A stretch of DNA of 56,310 bases from Anaerolineales bacterium (GCA_020060235.1 JAGVAO010000194.1:1-56310), one strand, 5' to 3'; positions 18,428-26,778 are shown, counted from the stretch's first letter. Translations and numbers: made by a program. Notes: a model not told the origin generated them from the letters alone.

Positions 18428-19885
18428 ATGGATTACGAAGTTGTCATCGGTCTCGAAACCCACATCCAACTTAACACGCAGACCAAAATCTTCTGCGCCT
18501 GCAAGGCCGATTCGTGGAACGACGCGCCCAACACCAACATCTGCCCGGTCTGTACCGGGATGCCGGGCGTTTTGCCTGTGCTCAATCGGACGGTGGTCGA
18601 GAAGGGCGTTTTGCTGGCGGTCGCGATGAATGCCGACACGCCGCCGGTCTCGTATTTTGACCGCAAGAATTACTTTTACCCCGACCTGCCCAAGGGATTT
18701 CAGATTTCGCAATTCGATTGTTCGCTGGCCAAGGGCGGCTGGCTCGACCTGCCGATGCCGGCTACAGACAAAGACCCGGCCTATGTGCGCCGCGTGCGCA
18801 TCCACAAACTGCATATCGAAGAAGACGCGGGCAAAACCAAGAACGAATCGGTGGGCGGGTACAGCCGTCGCCTGATTGACTTTAACCGCTGCGGCGTTCC
18901 GTTGGTTGAAATGGTCACAGAACCCGACCTGCGCTCTGCCGACGAGGCCGCCCAATACCTGACACGCCTGCGCCAACTGCTGCGCTGGATTGGCGTTTCG
19001 GAAGCCGACATGGAAAAAGCCCACCTACGCTGCGACGCCAACGTCTCGATTCGGCCCGTCGGCGCGGACTATCTCAACACCAAGACTGAAATCAAAAACG
19101 TCAACTCCATCGAGGCGGTGCGCGCCGCGATTACGAAAGAAGTCGAGCGCCAGAAGGCTGAATATGCCGCCGGACGTAAAATCGAATCATGGACGCTCGA
19201 ATGGGACGAGGACAGCCAATCGCTCAAGAAGATGCGCTCGAAGGAAACCGAGGCCGACTATCGCTATTTCCGCGAACCCGACCTGTTGCCGGTTTACCTT
19301 TCGGATGCCTGGAAGGCTGAAATCCTGGCCGGTTTCCCCGAATTGCCGCTGGCGCGGCGCGCCCGCTTCATCAGTGCGTATGGCCTGCCCGAGTACGACG
19401 CCGACATCCTGACCGGGGAGCGCAGCCTGTCGGATTATTTCGAGCAGGCGATTGCGGCTTACGGCGGCGACCCCAAGCGCGCCTCGAACTGGCTGCTGAA
19501 CGACGTTATGCGCCTGCTCAACGAATCGGGCCTGACGGCTGGCGAACTCAAACTCACCCCGGCCTACCTGGCAAAAATTATCAAATTGGTAGATGATGGT
19601 ATTATTAATACCAATACGGGCAAATCCCTGCTCGAAAAGGTCAACCGCAGCGGCCAATCGCCAGACGAAATTGTCGAAACGGAAGGCCTAGCCAAGGTGA
19701 GCGACGATTCCGCCCTTCGCGCGGTGGCCGAGTCCATCGTGGCTGAAAATCCGAAAGAGGTCGAATCCTACAAATCCGGCAAAGTCGGCCTGATGGGCTG
19801 GTTTGTGGGACAGTTGATGCGGCAGATGGGCGGCAAGGCTGATGCGCCCAAAGCCCGCGCCATTTTTGAAGAATTGCTCCAGTAA
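18428..19885 (+). CDS. gatB: Aspartyl/glutamyl-tRNA amidotransferase subunit B
   Basis: A 485-residue GatB, the subunit that activates the misacylated tRNA with ATP and transfers ammonia. The N-terminus YEVVIGLETHIQLNTQTK is diagnostic. It is followed by zinc-site cysteines in FCAC and NICPVCTGMPG, then FYPDLPKGFQISQFD, HIEEDAGKT and TEIKNVNSIEAVRAAI. The YqeY-like tail ends with VGWF-type GLMGWFVGQLMRQMGGKA. The ATG at 18428 has AAAGGA upstream; a TTG three codons earlier is less likely. Separated from gatA by the duplicated DUF4870 gene, an uncommon order. Confidence 0.96.
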   Translation: MDYEVVIGLETHIQLNTQTKIFCACKADSWNDAPNTNICPVCTGMPGVLPVLNRTVVEKGVLLAVAMNADTPPVSYFDRKNYFYPDLPKGFQISQFDCSLAKGGWLDLPMPATDKDPAYVRRVRIHKLHIEEDAGKTKNESVGGYSRRLIDFNRCGVPLVEMVTEPDLRSADEAAQYLTRLRQLLRWIGVSEADMEKAHLRCDANVSIRPVGADYLNTKTEIKNVNSIEAVRAAITKEVERQKAEYAAGRKIESWTLEWDEDSQSLKKMRSKETEADYRYFREPDLLPVYLSDAWKAEILAGFPELPLARRARFISAYGLPEYDADILTGERSLSDYFEQAIAAYGGDPKRASNWLLNDVMRLLNESGLTAGELKLTPAYLAKIIKLVDDGIINTNTGKSLLEKVNRSGQSPDEIVETEGLAKVSDDSALRAVAESIVAENPKEVESYKSGKVGLMGWFVGQLMRQMGGKADAPKARAIFEELLQ

Positions 19886-19890
19886 CGTAA

Positions 19891-19909
19891 CGCGAGATAC
19901 TATCTCGCG
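19891..19909. repeat. Short perfect hairpin after gatB
   Basis: CGCGAGAT (19891-19898) pairs perfectly with ATCTCGCG (19902-19909) around a three-base loop. It begins five bases after the gatB stop. No T-run follows, so it may be an attenuating or RNA-processing hairpin rather than a full terminator before the Rieske gene. Confidence 0.6.
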
Positions 19910-19931
19910 CCACATTGATTACAGGTATCCC

Positions 19932-20297
19932 ATGGAAAAAATGCAAAAACTCTTTCCCCTGTCTGAACTTCCCGAAGGCGCGCGCCGGGTTGTTGAAGTC
20001 GGCCTGCGCCGGGTGTTGGTGCTGAATGTTGAAGGAGAAATTTTTGCGGTCGAAAATTCCTGTCCGCACATGCGCTTTCCGCTCAAGGATGGGCGTGTGA
20101 CCGAGGATTGCGGCATTATCTGTCCGTTTCACCACTCGGCTTTCGACCTGAAGACCGGCGATGTCAAGGAGTGGAGTCCTTGGCCGCCCGGCATTGGGCG
20201 TGTTTTGGGGGCCATTTCCCGACGCAAGGCCCTGCCGGTTTACGACACCAAAGTCGAAGACGACCACTTGTGGGTATCCACCCAGCCCCGGCGATAG
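19932..20297 (+). CDS. Rieske [2Fe-2S] ferredoxin-type protein
   Basis: A 121-residue soluble Rieske protein. The two cluster-binding boxes are SCPHM (Cys44, His46) and CPFHH (Cys64, His67), separated by 17 residues as in Rieske ferredoxins and the small subunit of nitrite reductase (NirD-like). No signal peptide or membrane anchor is present, so it should be a cytoplasmic electron carrier. The start at 19932 (MEKMQKLF) was chosen because the frame upstream lies in gatB; the second Met, three codons on, is also possible. It lies downstream of gatB with no partner oxygenase or reductase next to it. Confidence 0.88.
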   Translation: MEKMQKLFPLSELPEGARRVVEVGLRRVLVLNVEGEIFAVENSCPHMRFPLKDGRVTEDCGIICPFHHSAFDLKTGDVKEWSPWPPGIGRVLGAISRRKALPVYDTKVEDDHLWVSTQPRR

Positions 20298-20330
20298 CGT
20301 AATCTGTTTGTAACGAAGAGTCCAATTCTC

Positions 20331-20392
20331 ACGCAAAGTCGCAAAGGGCGCAAAGTTTTTAATTTTTCTTTGCGGACTTTGCGGCTTTGCGT
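20331..20392. repeat. Long imperfect inverted repeat built from GCAAAG units
   Basis: The left arm (20331-20355) is three spaced GCAAAG units; the right arm (20368-20392) is three CTTTGC units. The arms pair over 25 bases with three mismatches around a T/A-rich 12-base loop. The next gene starts 28 bases later. The structure could stop transcription from the gatB/Rieske operon, but the repeated-unit layout resembles a small dispersed palindromic repeat. Confidence 0.75.
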
Positions 20393-20419
20393 GCAACTTT
20401 TTAATGACTGCATGAACCC

Positions 20420-21865
20420 ATGACCCAAAAATCTCCCATCCTGCTCATCTTCCTCGTCGCCCTTGCCATGCGCCTGGCCCTGGTTGTTGCCTTGCGCGCC
20501 ATGCCGATTGGCCTCGACGACATGTTCCAGTACGACATGCTGGCGCGTTCAATCGTCGCCGGTGACGGCTATCGCTGGTATGCGCAAGATGACCTGTACC
20601 TCGTGCAGGATTATTTCAAGACCCTCGACTTTCAAATCCCTGCTGACTACGACCCGCGCGGCGTGCCCACCTCCTTTCGCCCGCCGCTCTACCCGGCTTT
20701 CCTGGCCCTTATTTACTGGCTGACCGGGGTCGATGCCGACCGATTCTTCACAGCCCGGCTTGTTCAGGCCTTCCTTAACGCGGCCCTCGTTCCGCTCACT
20801 TTCGCGCTCGCCCGCCGCATCTTCCCTGAAAAGCCGCGCATCGCCCTGCTTGCCGCCTGGATTGTCGCCCTCTACCCGATGCTGGTCATGTATCCGCTGG
20901 CGCTGGCGACCGAAAACCTGTTTTACATTTTATTTTTGGGAAGTGTGCTTTCGCTTACGCTGGCAGTTCAAACCGGTTCGACCCGCTTTTTCCTGCTCTC
21001 CGGACTGTTGCTCGGGCTGACCGCGCTCACCCGCAGCGTGATACTGGCATTCGGCGGGCTGGTCATTCTCTGGGGCTTTTTCTATCTGCGCGAGCGCAAG
21101 AACATCGTTTTGCTGGCCCTGACCCTGGCCCTGACGATTTCTCCCTGGGTGATACGCAATTCCCTGCTTTATGAACGCCCAATGGGAATCGAGACAGCCA
21201 TGGGATATACCCTGTACGTCAGTTTCCACCCCGAAAGCAGCGGAACTTTCCAGTACGGAATCTCGCTCGACCTGATTCCATATCTCGATGATGCCGAGCG
21301 TGACAAAGTCGGTGTCGAAAAGGGGCTTGAATTTATTGCCGCCGACCCCCTGCGTGCTGCCATCGAACTGCCTATTTCCCGCGCCGGGCATTTCTTTGGC
21401 TTGGAGCGCCGCGCCCTGCAATATTTCTACTCAAACAATTTTTTTGGTTATATTCCCCAGCCCTGGCTTTCGATTGCGTCCCTGCTGCTTTTATTGCCCT
21501 GGGTGGTTTTGGCCTGCTCTGCCGCTTTTGGCCTGGCGCTGTGGCCCTGGCGGCGGGATACATTCATCCTGCCCCTGGCGGTGTTCGGCTACACCCTGCC
21601 GCATATCCTGCTGCTGGCCGAAGAGCGTTTTCACTACAACCTGATTCCGCTGTTGGCGGTTCTGGCCGCCCTGTGCTGGCACGGCGGCAGGGACTCTTTA
21701 CGCGCTGCCTGGGCCGCCTCCCGCGCCGGCAAGTTGGCACTCAGTTTGGCCCTGCTCGCCGTCCTGCTGCTCTTCTTCGCCTGGACGGGTGAACTGGCCC
21801 GCGATTGGCCGCAACTCTCCCAACTACTCAGCCCGGACGGCAACAAAACCGGTTTCCCGTATTGA
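20420..21865 (+). CDS. GT-C superfamily membrane glycosyltransferase (family 39-like)
   Basis: A 481-residue polytopic membrane protein of the PMT/ArnT type. After the first helix comes the acidic pair in PIGLDDMFQYDMLAR (Asp33-34), then SFRPPLYPAFLALIYWLTG and about ten further hydrophobic segments. This is the single-unit size common in the family, in contrast to the 1730-residue double enzyme on the minus strand. It would transfer a polyprenyl-phosphate-linked sugar outside the membrane. The ATG at 20420 has no clear Shine-Dalgarno sequence. It lies between an inverted repeat and a promoter-like element for the next gene. Confidence 0.75.
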   Translation: MTQKSPILLIFLVALAMRLALVVALRAMPIGLDDMFQYDMLARSIVAGDGYRWYAQDDLYLVQDYFKTLDFQIPADYDPRGVPTSFRPPLYPAFLALIYWLTGVDADRFFTARLVQAFLNAALVPLTFALARRIFPEKPRIALLAAWIVALYPMLVMYPLALATENLFYILFLGSVLSLTLAVQTGSTRFFLLSGLLLGLTALTRSVILAFGGLVILWGFFYLRERKNIVLLALTLALTISPWVIRNSLLYERPMGIETAMGYTLYVSFHPESSGTFQYGISLDLIPYLDDAERDKVGVEKGLEFIAADPLRAAIELPISRAGHFFGLERRALQYFYSNNFFGYIPQPWLSIASLLLLLPWVVLACSAAFGLALWPWRRDTFILPLAVFGYTLPHILLLAEERFHYNLIPLLAVLAALCWHGGRDSLRAAWAASRAGKLALSLALLAVLLLFFAWTGELARDWPQLSQLLSPDGNKTGFPY

Positions 21866-21888
21866 GTTTCTCTGCTGGCGGGTATAAT
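21862..21888 (+). promoter_or_regulatory. Candidate promoter for the CPBP-protease/comEA gene run
   Basis: TTGAGT (21862-21867) and TATAAT (21883-21888) are 15 bases apart. The ATG follows nine bases after the -10 box, so the transcript would be leaderless or nearly so. Confidence 0.55.
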
Positions 21889-21897
21889 TCGTATTAC

Positions 21898-22521
21898 ATG
21901 AATAGCGTTGTGACCTTCCCTCGTTTCGACTGGAAAATTGTCACCATCACCGTCGTTTCGACCCTGCTCCTGATGGTGGACTATTACCATCGCTTGATGC
22001 CGCTCAAGGCTTACGACCGCGTTTTGTTATACCTGGTTGTTCCGCTAGTTATCATTGTCTTTATTTTTCGCGAGTCACCCGCCGAGTACGGATTTCGCCT
22101 CGGCGACTGGAAGTGGGGGCTTTCGCTGACCCTGGCCGCCTGTGCGGGCATGACCCTCATCCTGTGGCTTTTGCTTCGCGGCGACACTTCCATGCAGGAC
22201 TATTACGCCCCACTTCTAGATGGCCCCCTGCCCCTGCCGCTCTACACCTTGCTCGAATTAATCGGCTGGGAATTCCTCTTCCGCGGCTGGATATTGTTCG
22301 GCTATGCCCGCAAGTTTGGCCCCGAAGCGCTCTGGCTGCAAGCCGTCCCCTTTGCGCTGGCGCACATCGGCAAGCCTGAAATCGAGACGCTTTCGACCAT
22401 TTTTGGCGGGTTTGTTTTCGGCTGGATTGCCTGGCGGGCCGGCTCCTTCCTGTACCCATTCCTGATTCACTGGTATATTTTCACCATGGTTGTCCTGCTG
22501 GCCGGAGGCTTTTTTGGCTGA
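21898..22521 (+). CDS. CPBP-family intramembrane protease (CAAX protease/Abi type)
   Basis: A 207-residue membrane protein with about six helices. Motif 1 reads ELIGWEFLFRG (Glu120, Glu125, Arg129), a variant of EExxxR in which Trp precedes the Glu. Motif 2 is FALAHIGKPE (His156), and a late His in LIHWY (near 194) fits motif 4. Members are glutamate intramembrane proteases or peptide-processing proteins; some act in bacteriocin self-immunity. The start at 21898 follows a TATAAT box, and the frame upstream is inside the preceding gene. Its last codons contain the ribosome site and start of the GNAT gene. Confidence 0.85.
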   Translation: MNSVVTFPRFDWKIVTITVVSTLLLMVDYYHRLMPLKAYDRVLLYLVVPLVIIVFIFRESPAEYGFRLGDWKWGLSLTLAACAGMTLILWLLLRGDTSMQDYYAPLLDGPLPLPLYTLLELIGWEFLFRGWILFGYARKFGPEALWLQAVPFALAHIGKPEIETLSTIFGGFVFGWIAWRAGSFLYPFLIHWYIFTMVVLLAGGFFG

Positions 22522-22981
22522 GTTCTGCCTGCGCCCCGCCACCCCGGCAGACTCTGAAAATATCCGGCAGATTATTCGCCAGACGCGCTTGAACCCGATG
22601 GGGCTGGATTGGCATCGCTTTGTCATCGCCGAAACGCAAGGCGGCAAATTTGCAGGCTGTGGGCAAATTAAACCCCATCGCGGCGGCATCCTGGAACTGG
22701 CCTCTATTGCGGTTGCCAAGCCGTATCGCGGACGGGGAGTTGCCCGCCTGCTCATCCAGTGCCTGCTGGCCGACGAAACTTCCCGCCCGATATACCTGAC
22801 CTGCCGTTCCGAATTGGGCGAATTCTATAAGAGATTTGGCTTTCGCGCCCTGGCCCTGGCTGAAATGCCGTCCTATTACCGCTGGCTGAGCAGGTTGGCC
22901 AATAACCTGTTGTTGGCTTTTTCTGAAAGCCGGATGCTGGTCATGGGCCTGGGCTTGCCGATTGTGGAGAAACACGTATGA
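22514..22981 (+). CDS. GNAT-family N-acetyltransferase
   Basis: A 155-residue acetyltransferase that would move an acetyl group from acetyl-CoA to an amine. ELASIAVAKPYRGRGVARLLIQ holds the acetyl-CoA-binding Q/RxxGxG/A motif, and EFYKRFGFRAL is the usual C-terminal strand-helix region. I place the start at a TTG (22514) because GGAGG lies five bases before it; this overlaps the stop of the protease gene by eight bases. Another TTG at 22490 would add eight residues. The last ~35 residues are hydrophobic (SRLANNLLLAFSESRMLVMG). The stop overlaps the comEA-like start. Substrate unknown. Confidence 0.8.
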   Translation: MAEFCLRPATPADSENIRQIIRQTRLNPMGLDWHRFVIAETQGGKFAGCGQIKPHRGGILELASIAVAKPYRGRGVARLLIQCLLADETSRPIYLTCRSELGEFYKRFGFRALALAEMPSYYRWLSRLANNLLLAFSESRMLVMGLGLPIVEKHV

Positions 22982-23565
22982 AGAGAGTGATAGATATTAT
23001 TGCCGGTATCCTGGTTGGCCTGCTGGCCGCTGGCGCGATTTTTCTTTCCGCCCGAGCCCCTTCCGGCCAGCCGGTGGAACTTCTCCCGACCGTCTCGCCA
23101 GAGCCGATTGTGGTCTATGTTCTCGGCGCGGTCGAGCGGCCCGGCGTTTATGCGCTCCCCCCCAACAGCCGAGTTATCGACGCCATCCAGGCGGCGGGCG
23201 GATTTAGCGAATTGGCTGTGACAACCGATGTAAATGTTGCCGCCCTGCTGCGCGATGGGCAGCAACTTGAGATACCTGGTTCAGGCGAACTACCTACTCC
23301 CGTTTTTGTGATAGGCGATGGCGGCCTGATGGTCACGCCCACGCCTATCCCCGGCGACCCGGTCAACATCAATACCGCGGACCTGACCCTGCTCGATACC
23401 CTGCCCGGAATTGGCCCAACCACTGCCCAGCGCATTATCGACTATCGTGAGGCCAACGGCCCCTATAACCAGGTGGACGACCTGCTCAAAGTGGCGGGCA
23501 TTGGGCCGGTGACTCTCGACCGTTTGCGGCCGTTTATCACGGTTGGCAACCTGGACGAGGAATGA
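22978..23565 (+). CDS. comEA: ComEA-like competence protein (SLBB plus helix-hairpin-helix)
   Basis: A 195-residue membrane-anchored protein. Residues 4-26 form the N-terminal anchor. Residues 44-100 are an SLBB domain (VYVLGAVERPGVYALPPNS). After a Pro/Thr linker, residues 127-190 are a double helix-hairpin-helix DNA-binding domain (VNINTADLTLLDTLPGIG, AGIGPVTLDRLRPF). In known systems ComEA binds incoming double-stranded DNA at the outer membrane face and passes it to the ComEC channel. No comEC or comF is in the window. It overlaps the GNAT stop and the methyltransferase start by four bases each. Confidence 0.9.
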   Translation: MKRVIDIIAGILVGLLAAGAIFLSARAPSGQPVELLPTVSPEPIVVYVLGAVERPGVYALPPNSRVIDAIQAAGGFSELAVTTDVNVAALLRDGQQLEIPGSGELPTPVFVIGDGGLMVTPTPIPGDPVNINTADLTLLDTLPGIGPTTAQRIIDYREANGPYNQVDDLLKVAGIGPVTLDRLRPFITVGNLDEE

Positions 23566-24128
23566 ATCATCATTTTGATTGGATAGCCCCTTTTTATGAC
23601 CGCGCCATCCCTTTTGCGCGGCTTGAAAAAATGCTCGAAGTGCTTGCCCTGCCCTGTGGCGGGACACTGCTCGACGCAGGCGGCGGCACGGGGCGGGTGG
23701 CTTCCGTCTTGAAGCCCTATCTTGGCCAGATTTTTGTGGTTGATGTCTCGCGCGGGATGCTTGCCCAGGCCGCCTCGAAAGGACTGGCGGCCCTGAACGC
23801 CCAATCGGAGCGTTTGCCCTTTGCAGATAACCTGTTCGAGCGCATCCTGATGGTGGATGCCCTGCACCATGTCATTCACCAGGCCGAAACGCTACGCGAA
23901 CTCTATCGCGCGCTCAAACCCGGCGGTGTCCTGGTCATCGAAGAGCCGGATATCCGCGCCTGGCCGGTCAAACTGGTCGCGCTGGCTGAAAAATTGGCCT
24001 TCATGCGCAGCCATTTTCTCTCCCCGCCCCAAATTGCGGCTTTGCTGCCTGCCGAAGCGCAGGTTAAAATCGAAACCCAGGACTATAATGCCTGGGTGAT
24101 TGTCGAGAAGCTCGGAGATAAACGATGA
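23562..24128 (+). CDS. Class I SAM-dependent methyltransferase (UbiE-like)
   Basis: A 188-residue methyltransferase. Motif I is LLDAGGGTGRVASVLK (SAM binding, about 36-51), motif II VVDVSRGMLAQA, then SERLPFADNLFERILMVDALHHV and ALKPGGVLVIEEP (motif III), in the order of the UbiE/MenG group. The protein is shorter than UbiE itself (about 230-250) and the end is compact. Substrate unknown. It overlaps both neighbours by four bases, so it belongs to the comEA transcript. Confidence 0.88.
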   Translation: MNHHFDWIAPFYDRAIPFARLEKMLEVLALPCGGTLLDAGGGTGRVASVLKPYLGQIFVVDVSRGMLAQAASKGLAALNAQSERLPFADNLFERILMVDALHHVIHQAETLRELYRALKPGGVLVIEEPDIRAWPVKLVALAEKLAFMRSHFLSPPQIAALLPAEAQVKIETQDYNAWVIVEKLGDKR

Positions 24129-24493
24129 AGCACAGTTTGAACGTTTCAGAAGACGGTAAGTACATTATCCTGCAAGTCAGCGGGCAAATCAGCCGCGTGC
24201 AGGTTATCGAACTGTTCATCGAAGCCCACAAACTCGGCGGCGAGAAAGGCCTCGACCGTTACCTGGTCGATTTTATCGAGTGCCGCAACACCGACACTGT
24301 TTTACGCAATTACACCCTGGCCTACCAGGACATGAAAGACCCGCGCATCAACCAGTCGGCGCGCACAGCCCTGCTGGTCAGCGAAATCGACCACTCGCAC
24401 GACTTCCTCGAAGCCCTGATGCGCAATGCCGGCAGCGATATCCTGCTCTTTCACGACCGCGACCTGGCAATCTGGCATTTACTCAAAGACTGA
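24125..24493 (+). CDS. Small soluble protein, STAS/SpoIIAA-like, function unknown
   Basis: A 122-residue protein with alternating strands and helices and no membrane segment or Cys pair. The early part (KYIILQVSGQISRVQVIELF) and GLDRYLVDFIEC resemble proteins of the STAS/SpoIIAA-like fold, including some proteins that bind membranes or regulate partners. This is a fold-level impression only. It is the last gene of the overlapped run, and the convergent DUF2007 gene ends 12 bases away. Confidence 0.7.
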   Translation: MKHSLNVSEDGKYIILQVSGQISRVQVIELFIEAHKLGGEKGLDRYLVDFIECRNTDTVLRNYTLAYQDMKDPRINQSARTALLVSEIDHSHDFLEALMRNAGSDILLFHDRDLAIWHLLKD

Positions 24494-24505
24494 GCCTTTG
24501 CGCGT

Positions 24506-24781
24506 TCAGTCCTCCTGTTCGTTTTCCCCCAACTCTTTATCACTTTCCAGCCGGTTATTCTGGTAATCATCCAGCCAGGCCTGCGCCGCGGGCAGGTCGT
24601 CGGGCGTTACGCAGATTTCGACCCTTCCGAGTACGCCCACATTGACCCGGTAAAGCGACCCGGCCCCCTCCTGGAACAACTCAGCCTGAATGCCCTGCGC
24701 TTCAAGGGCCGATTTGATGATTTCAGCCTCGATGCGGTCATACACTTCGAGCAGGGTTTTCCATTCCAATTTCTGGGACAT
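24506..24781 (-). CDS. DUF2007-type putative signal-transducing protein
   Basis: A 91-residue protein. EWKTLLEVYDRIEAEIIKSAL followed by GIQAELFQEGAGS and VEICVTPDDLPAAQAWLDD matches DUF2007 (putative signal-transducing, PII-related fold), whose members usually have 65-90 residues. The tail is very acidic. GGAGGTGA sits just before the ATG, inside the last codons of the YwiC-like gene, so the two are co-translated. Confidence 0.85.
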   Translation of the reverse strand: MSQKLEWKTLLEVYDRIEAEIIKSALEAQGIQAELFQEGAGSLYRVNVGVLGRVEICVTPDDLPAAQAWLDDYQNNRLESDKELGENEQED

Positions 24782-24784
24782 GTC

Positions 24785-25600
24785 TCACCTCCAGGCGAGG
24801 ACAAACAAAAGGGTAAAGAGGCAACTGACAATTAATTGCCGCACACCAATCTGGACCGGCTTCGCACCCGCAGCCGGTTTGACTGTTCCGAAAAGCGTTT
24901 CGGCAAACTGGAGCAGGAAGGCCAGCCAGACCAGGCCGGGGATGATTCCCCATGCCCCCATAACGGCGGCCAGCGCAAGGTTGAAGCCGGTATAGGCCAG
25001 GGCGCGCCACCCGGCCATGAAACGGTCAGCCAGGCTGAGGGGAGTACGCCACTCGCGCTGTTCCAGCCGCAGGTAAGCGTAGATTATCGAAGCCGCCGAC
25101 TGGAACCAGGTCAGAATCCATAATATCCAGCCCAGCGGGTCGTAGGCGTTCAGGCCAATCCAGAATGCGGCGGGGGCTGAAAGGGCCAGCACGCCGGTTG
25201 CCACAATTTCGACCCCGGCCTGCTTGCGCTCTTCGCGCCTGCTGACCAGCCACAAATGCCAGGCAAAAACCGGGACGGCGGGCAGGGCCAGCCAGGCCAG
25301 CATACTGTAGCCGAGCACGGCCAGTTCCGCCGCCGAGGCCAGGCCGATGACCCCGTAAACGATGAGCCAGAAACGGGCGGCGGGCAGGTCGGTTTTTGGG
25401 CGGCGTCCCGCGTAGGCTTTGACAGCCACCGTGAGCGGCTGGCGGATGAGGAAGGCGGCGGTGGCGGCGACAACCAGGGCCAGGCTGGCCGCGTTGAAGG
25501 TTTTGCCTGCGAAGATGCCTATCAGCAATGGGCTGAACAGGAAAACCCATGAGCCGTGGTCTTGCGGGATGGCGATGTGGCGCTGGAAATATTGTTTCAT
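24785..25600 (-). CDS. YwiC-like membrane protein
   Basis: A 271-residue membrane protein with seven or eight hydrophobic helices. The N-terminus IPQDHGSWVFLFSPLLIG carries the conserved Pro-x-x-HGxW of the YwiC-like family. Function is not established; in Bacillus the homologue lies near nar/fnr genes, but no such genes are here. AAAGG lies just before ATG. The gene is followed with three bases' gap by the DUF2007 gene. Confidence 0.85.
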   Translation of the reverse strand: MKQYFQRHIAIPQDHGSWVFLFSPLLIGIFAGKTFNAASLALVVAATAAFLIRQPLTVAVKAYAGRRPKTDLPAARFWLIVYGVIGLASAAELAVLGYSMLAWLALPAVPVFAWHLWLVSRREERKQAGVEIVATGVLALSAPAAFWIGLNAYDPLGWILWILTWFQSAASIIYAYLRLEQREWRTPLSLADRFMAGWRALAYTGFNLALAAVMGAWGIIPGLVWLAFLLQFAETLFGTVKPAAGAKPVQIGVRQLIVSCLFTLLFVLAWR

Positions 25601-25637
25601 GATACCTTTATTGTAACCCGCGCCGCGCTATTTGTTG

Positions 25638-26759
25638 TTAATTTTCGGCGTCTTTCAGGTAACGGTCGAAAAACTCGATGCTTCGGCGCATGGCCAGGCT
25701 GAAGTAGTTGGAGATGTTGTGGTTGTCGTTGGTGTAGGTGTAGAGTTCCACCGTGCCGCCGGCGGCGTTGATTTCGTCGGCCAGGTTGATGGAGAATTCG
25801 ACCGGCACGTCGATGTCATTGGTGCCGTGGTGCAGTTGCACCGGGCCTGAAAGGTCTTCAAGATAGGCGTTGGCCGAGACGGAGGCCCAGAAAGCGGGAT
25901 TGGTTTCAGGCGAACCGTATTGTTCCAGCCATCCGGCGCGCCAGCCTGAGCCGCGCGAACTGGGCGAGGGGGTAAAGTTACCTGTCCGACGCCAGCAGCA
26001 GAGCATGTCGGGGTAGGAGGCTACCACCCCGGCCCAGATGACCCCGGCTTTGACGGCGCCGGAGAGTACCATGGCGCGCAGGGTCAAAAATCCGCCCATC
26101 GAGTGGCCCCACATGCCGATTTTTTCGGGGTTGACGTCAGGATGACGCTGGAGGGCGGCGACGGCGTTCATCACGTCGATTTGATAGCCGGGATGTCCAT
26201 AGGCGCCGGTGGCCTGGCCTTCGGACTGGTCGTGCCCGCGATAGTCGATGCGGAAGATGACATACTGGCTGCTGGCGAGCCTGTCAACATAGGCGATGTA
26301 GCGTTCGGTGGTGCGGTACACATCGGGCGGGATATAGCCGTGATTGAAGACAATTGCCGGCCAGCCGCCTTCGGGCATGGGGCCGTTGGGGATGGTCAGC
26401 AGGCCGTAGATTTTCAGGTCTTCGGAGTAGTAGTAGGCGTAATAGCGGCGATAGCCGACCGATGCGGTCAGTTCACGCTCGATGAGAATGTCGCTGCCGG
26501 GATATTCCATCTCGCGCAGGGCGGTGATGCTCATCGGGTGGGGAGGCGGCCCGGCAGTTGCGCTGGGCGTGGGCGTCGGGCTGGGGAGGTCAGGGGTGGC
26601 CGATGGCGGGTCGATGGTGGCGATGAGGGCCGGGTTCTCCGGTGTAAAGGTTGCTTCTGCAACAACGGGTGGGGCGGGGGTGGGGGTCTGCGCCGGTTGT
26701 GCCTGGCAGGCGGAAAGAATCAGGGTGGACAAGAGTACCGATAAAAAGAGTCTGTTCAT
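25638..26759 (-). CDS. Lipoprotein alpha/beta hydrolase (prolyl-oligopeptidase-like, S9)
   Basis: A 373-residue exported hydrolase. It begins with a lipoprotein signal peptide ending in LSAC (Cys18), then a long Thr/Pro linker to about residue 80. The catalytic domain shows the nucleophile elbow GHSMGG (Ser220) and late candidate Asp (GTNDIDVP) and His (NDNHNISNY) in the order expected for S9/dienelactone-hydrolase-like enzymes. It should be membrane-tethered outside the cell and cleave peptides or esters; substrate unknown. I chose the start at 26759 because GGAG precedes it and it begins the signal peptide; an in-frame start eight codons earlier has neither. Three tandem hairpins lie upstream. 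Confidence 0.85.
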   Translation of the reverse strand: MNRLFLSVLLSTLILSACQAQPAQTPTPAPPVVAEATFTPENPALIATIDPPSATPDLPSPTPTPSATAGPPPHPMSITALREMEYPGSDILIERELTASVGYRRYYAYYYSEDLKIYGLLTIPNGPMPEGGWPAIVFNHGYIPPDVYRTTERYIAYVDRLASSQYVIFRIDYRGHDQSEGQATGAYGHPGYQIDVMNAVAALQRHPDVNPEKIGMWGHSMGGFLTLRAMVLSGAVKAGVIWAGVVASYPDMLCCWRRTGNFTPSPSSRGSGWRAGWLEQYGSPETNPAFWASVSANAYLEDLSGPVQLHHGTNDIDVPVEFSINLADEINAAGGTVELYTYTNDNHNISNYFSLAMRRSIEFFDRYLKDAEN

Positions 26760-26778
26760 GTTGTCTCCGGAAGGCGGA

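Noticed and set aside
20298-20419. tRNA or small RNA gene in the inverted-repeat spacer
   Set aside because: The structure is a single long hairpin of simple units with no cloverleaf or conserved tRNA loops.
21898-22521. CPBP protease as part of a bacteriocin immunity locus
   Set aside because: No precursor peptide, radical SAM enzyme or exporter nearby.
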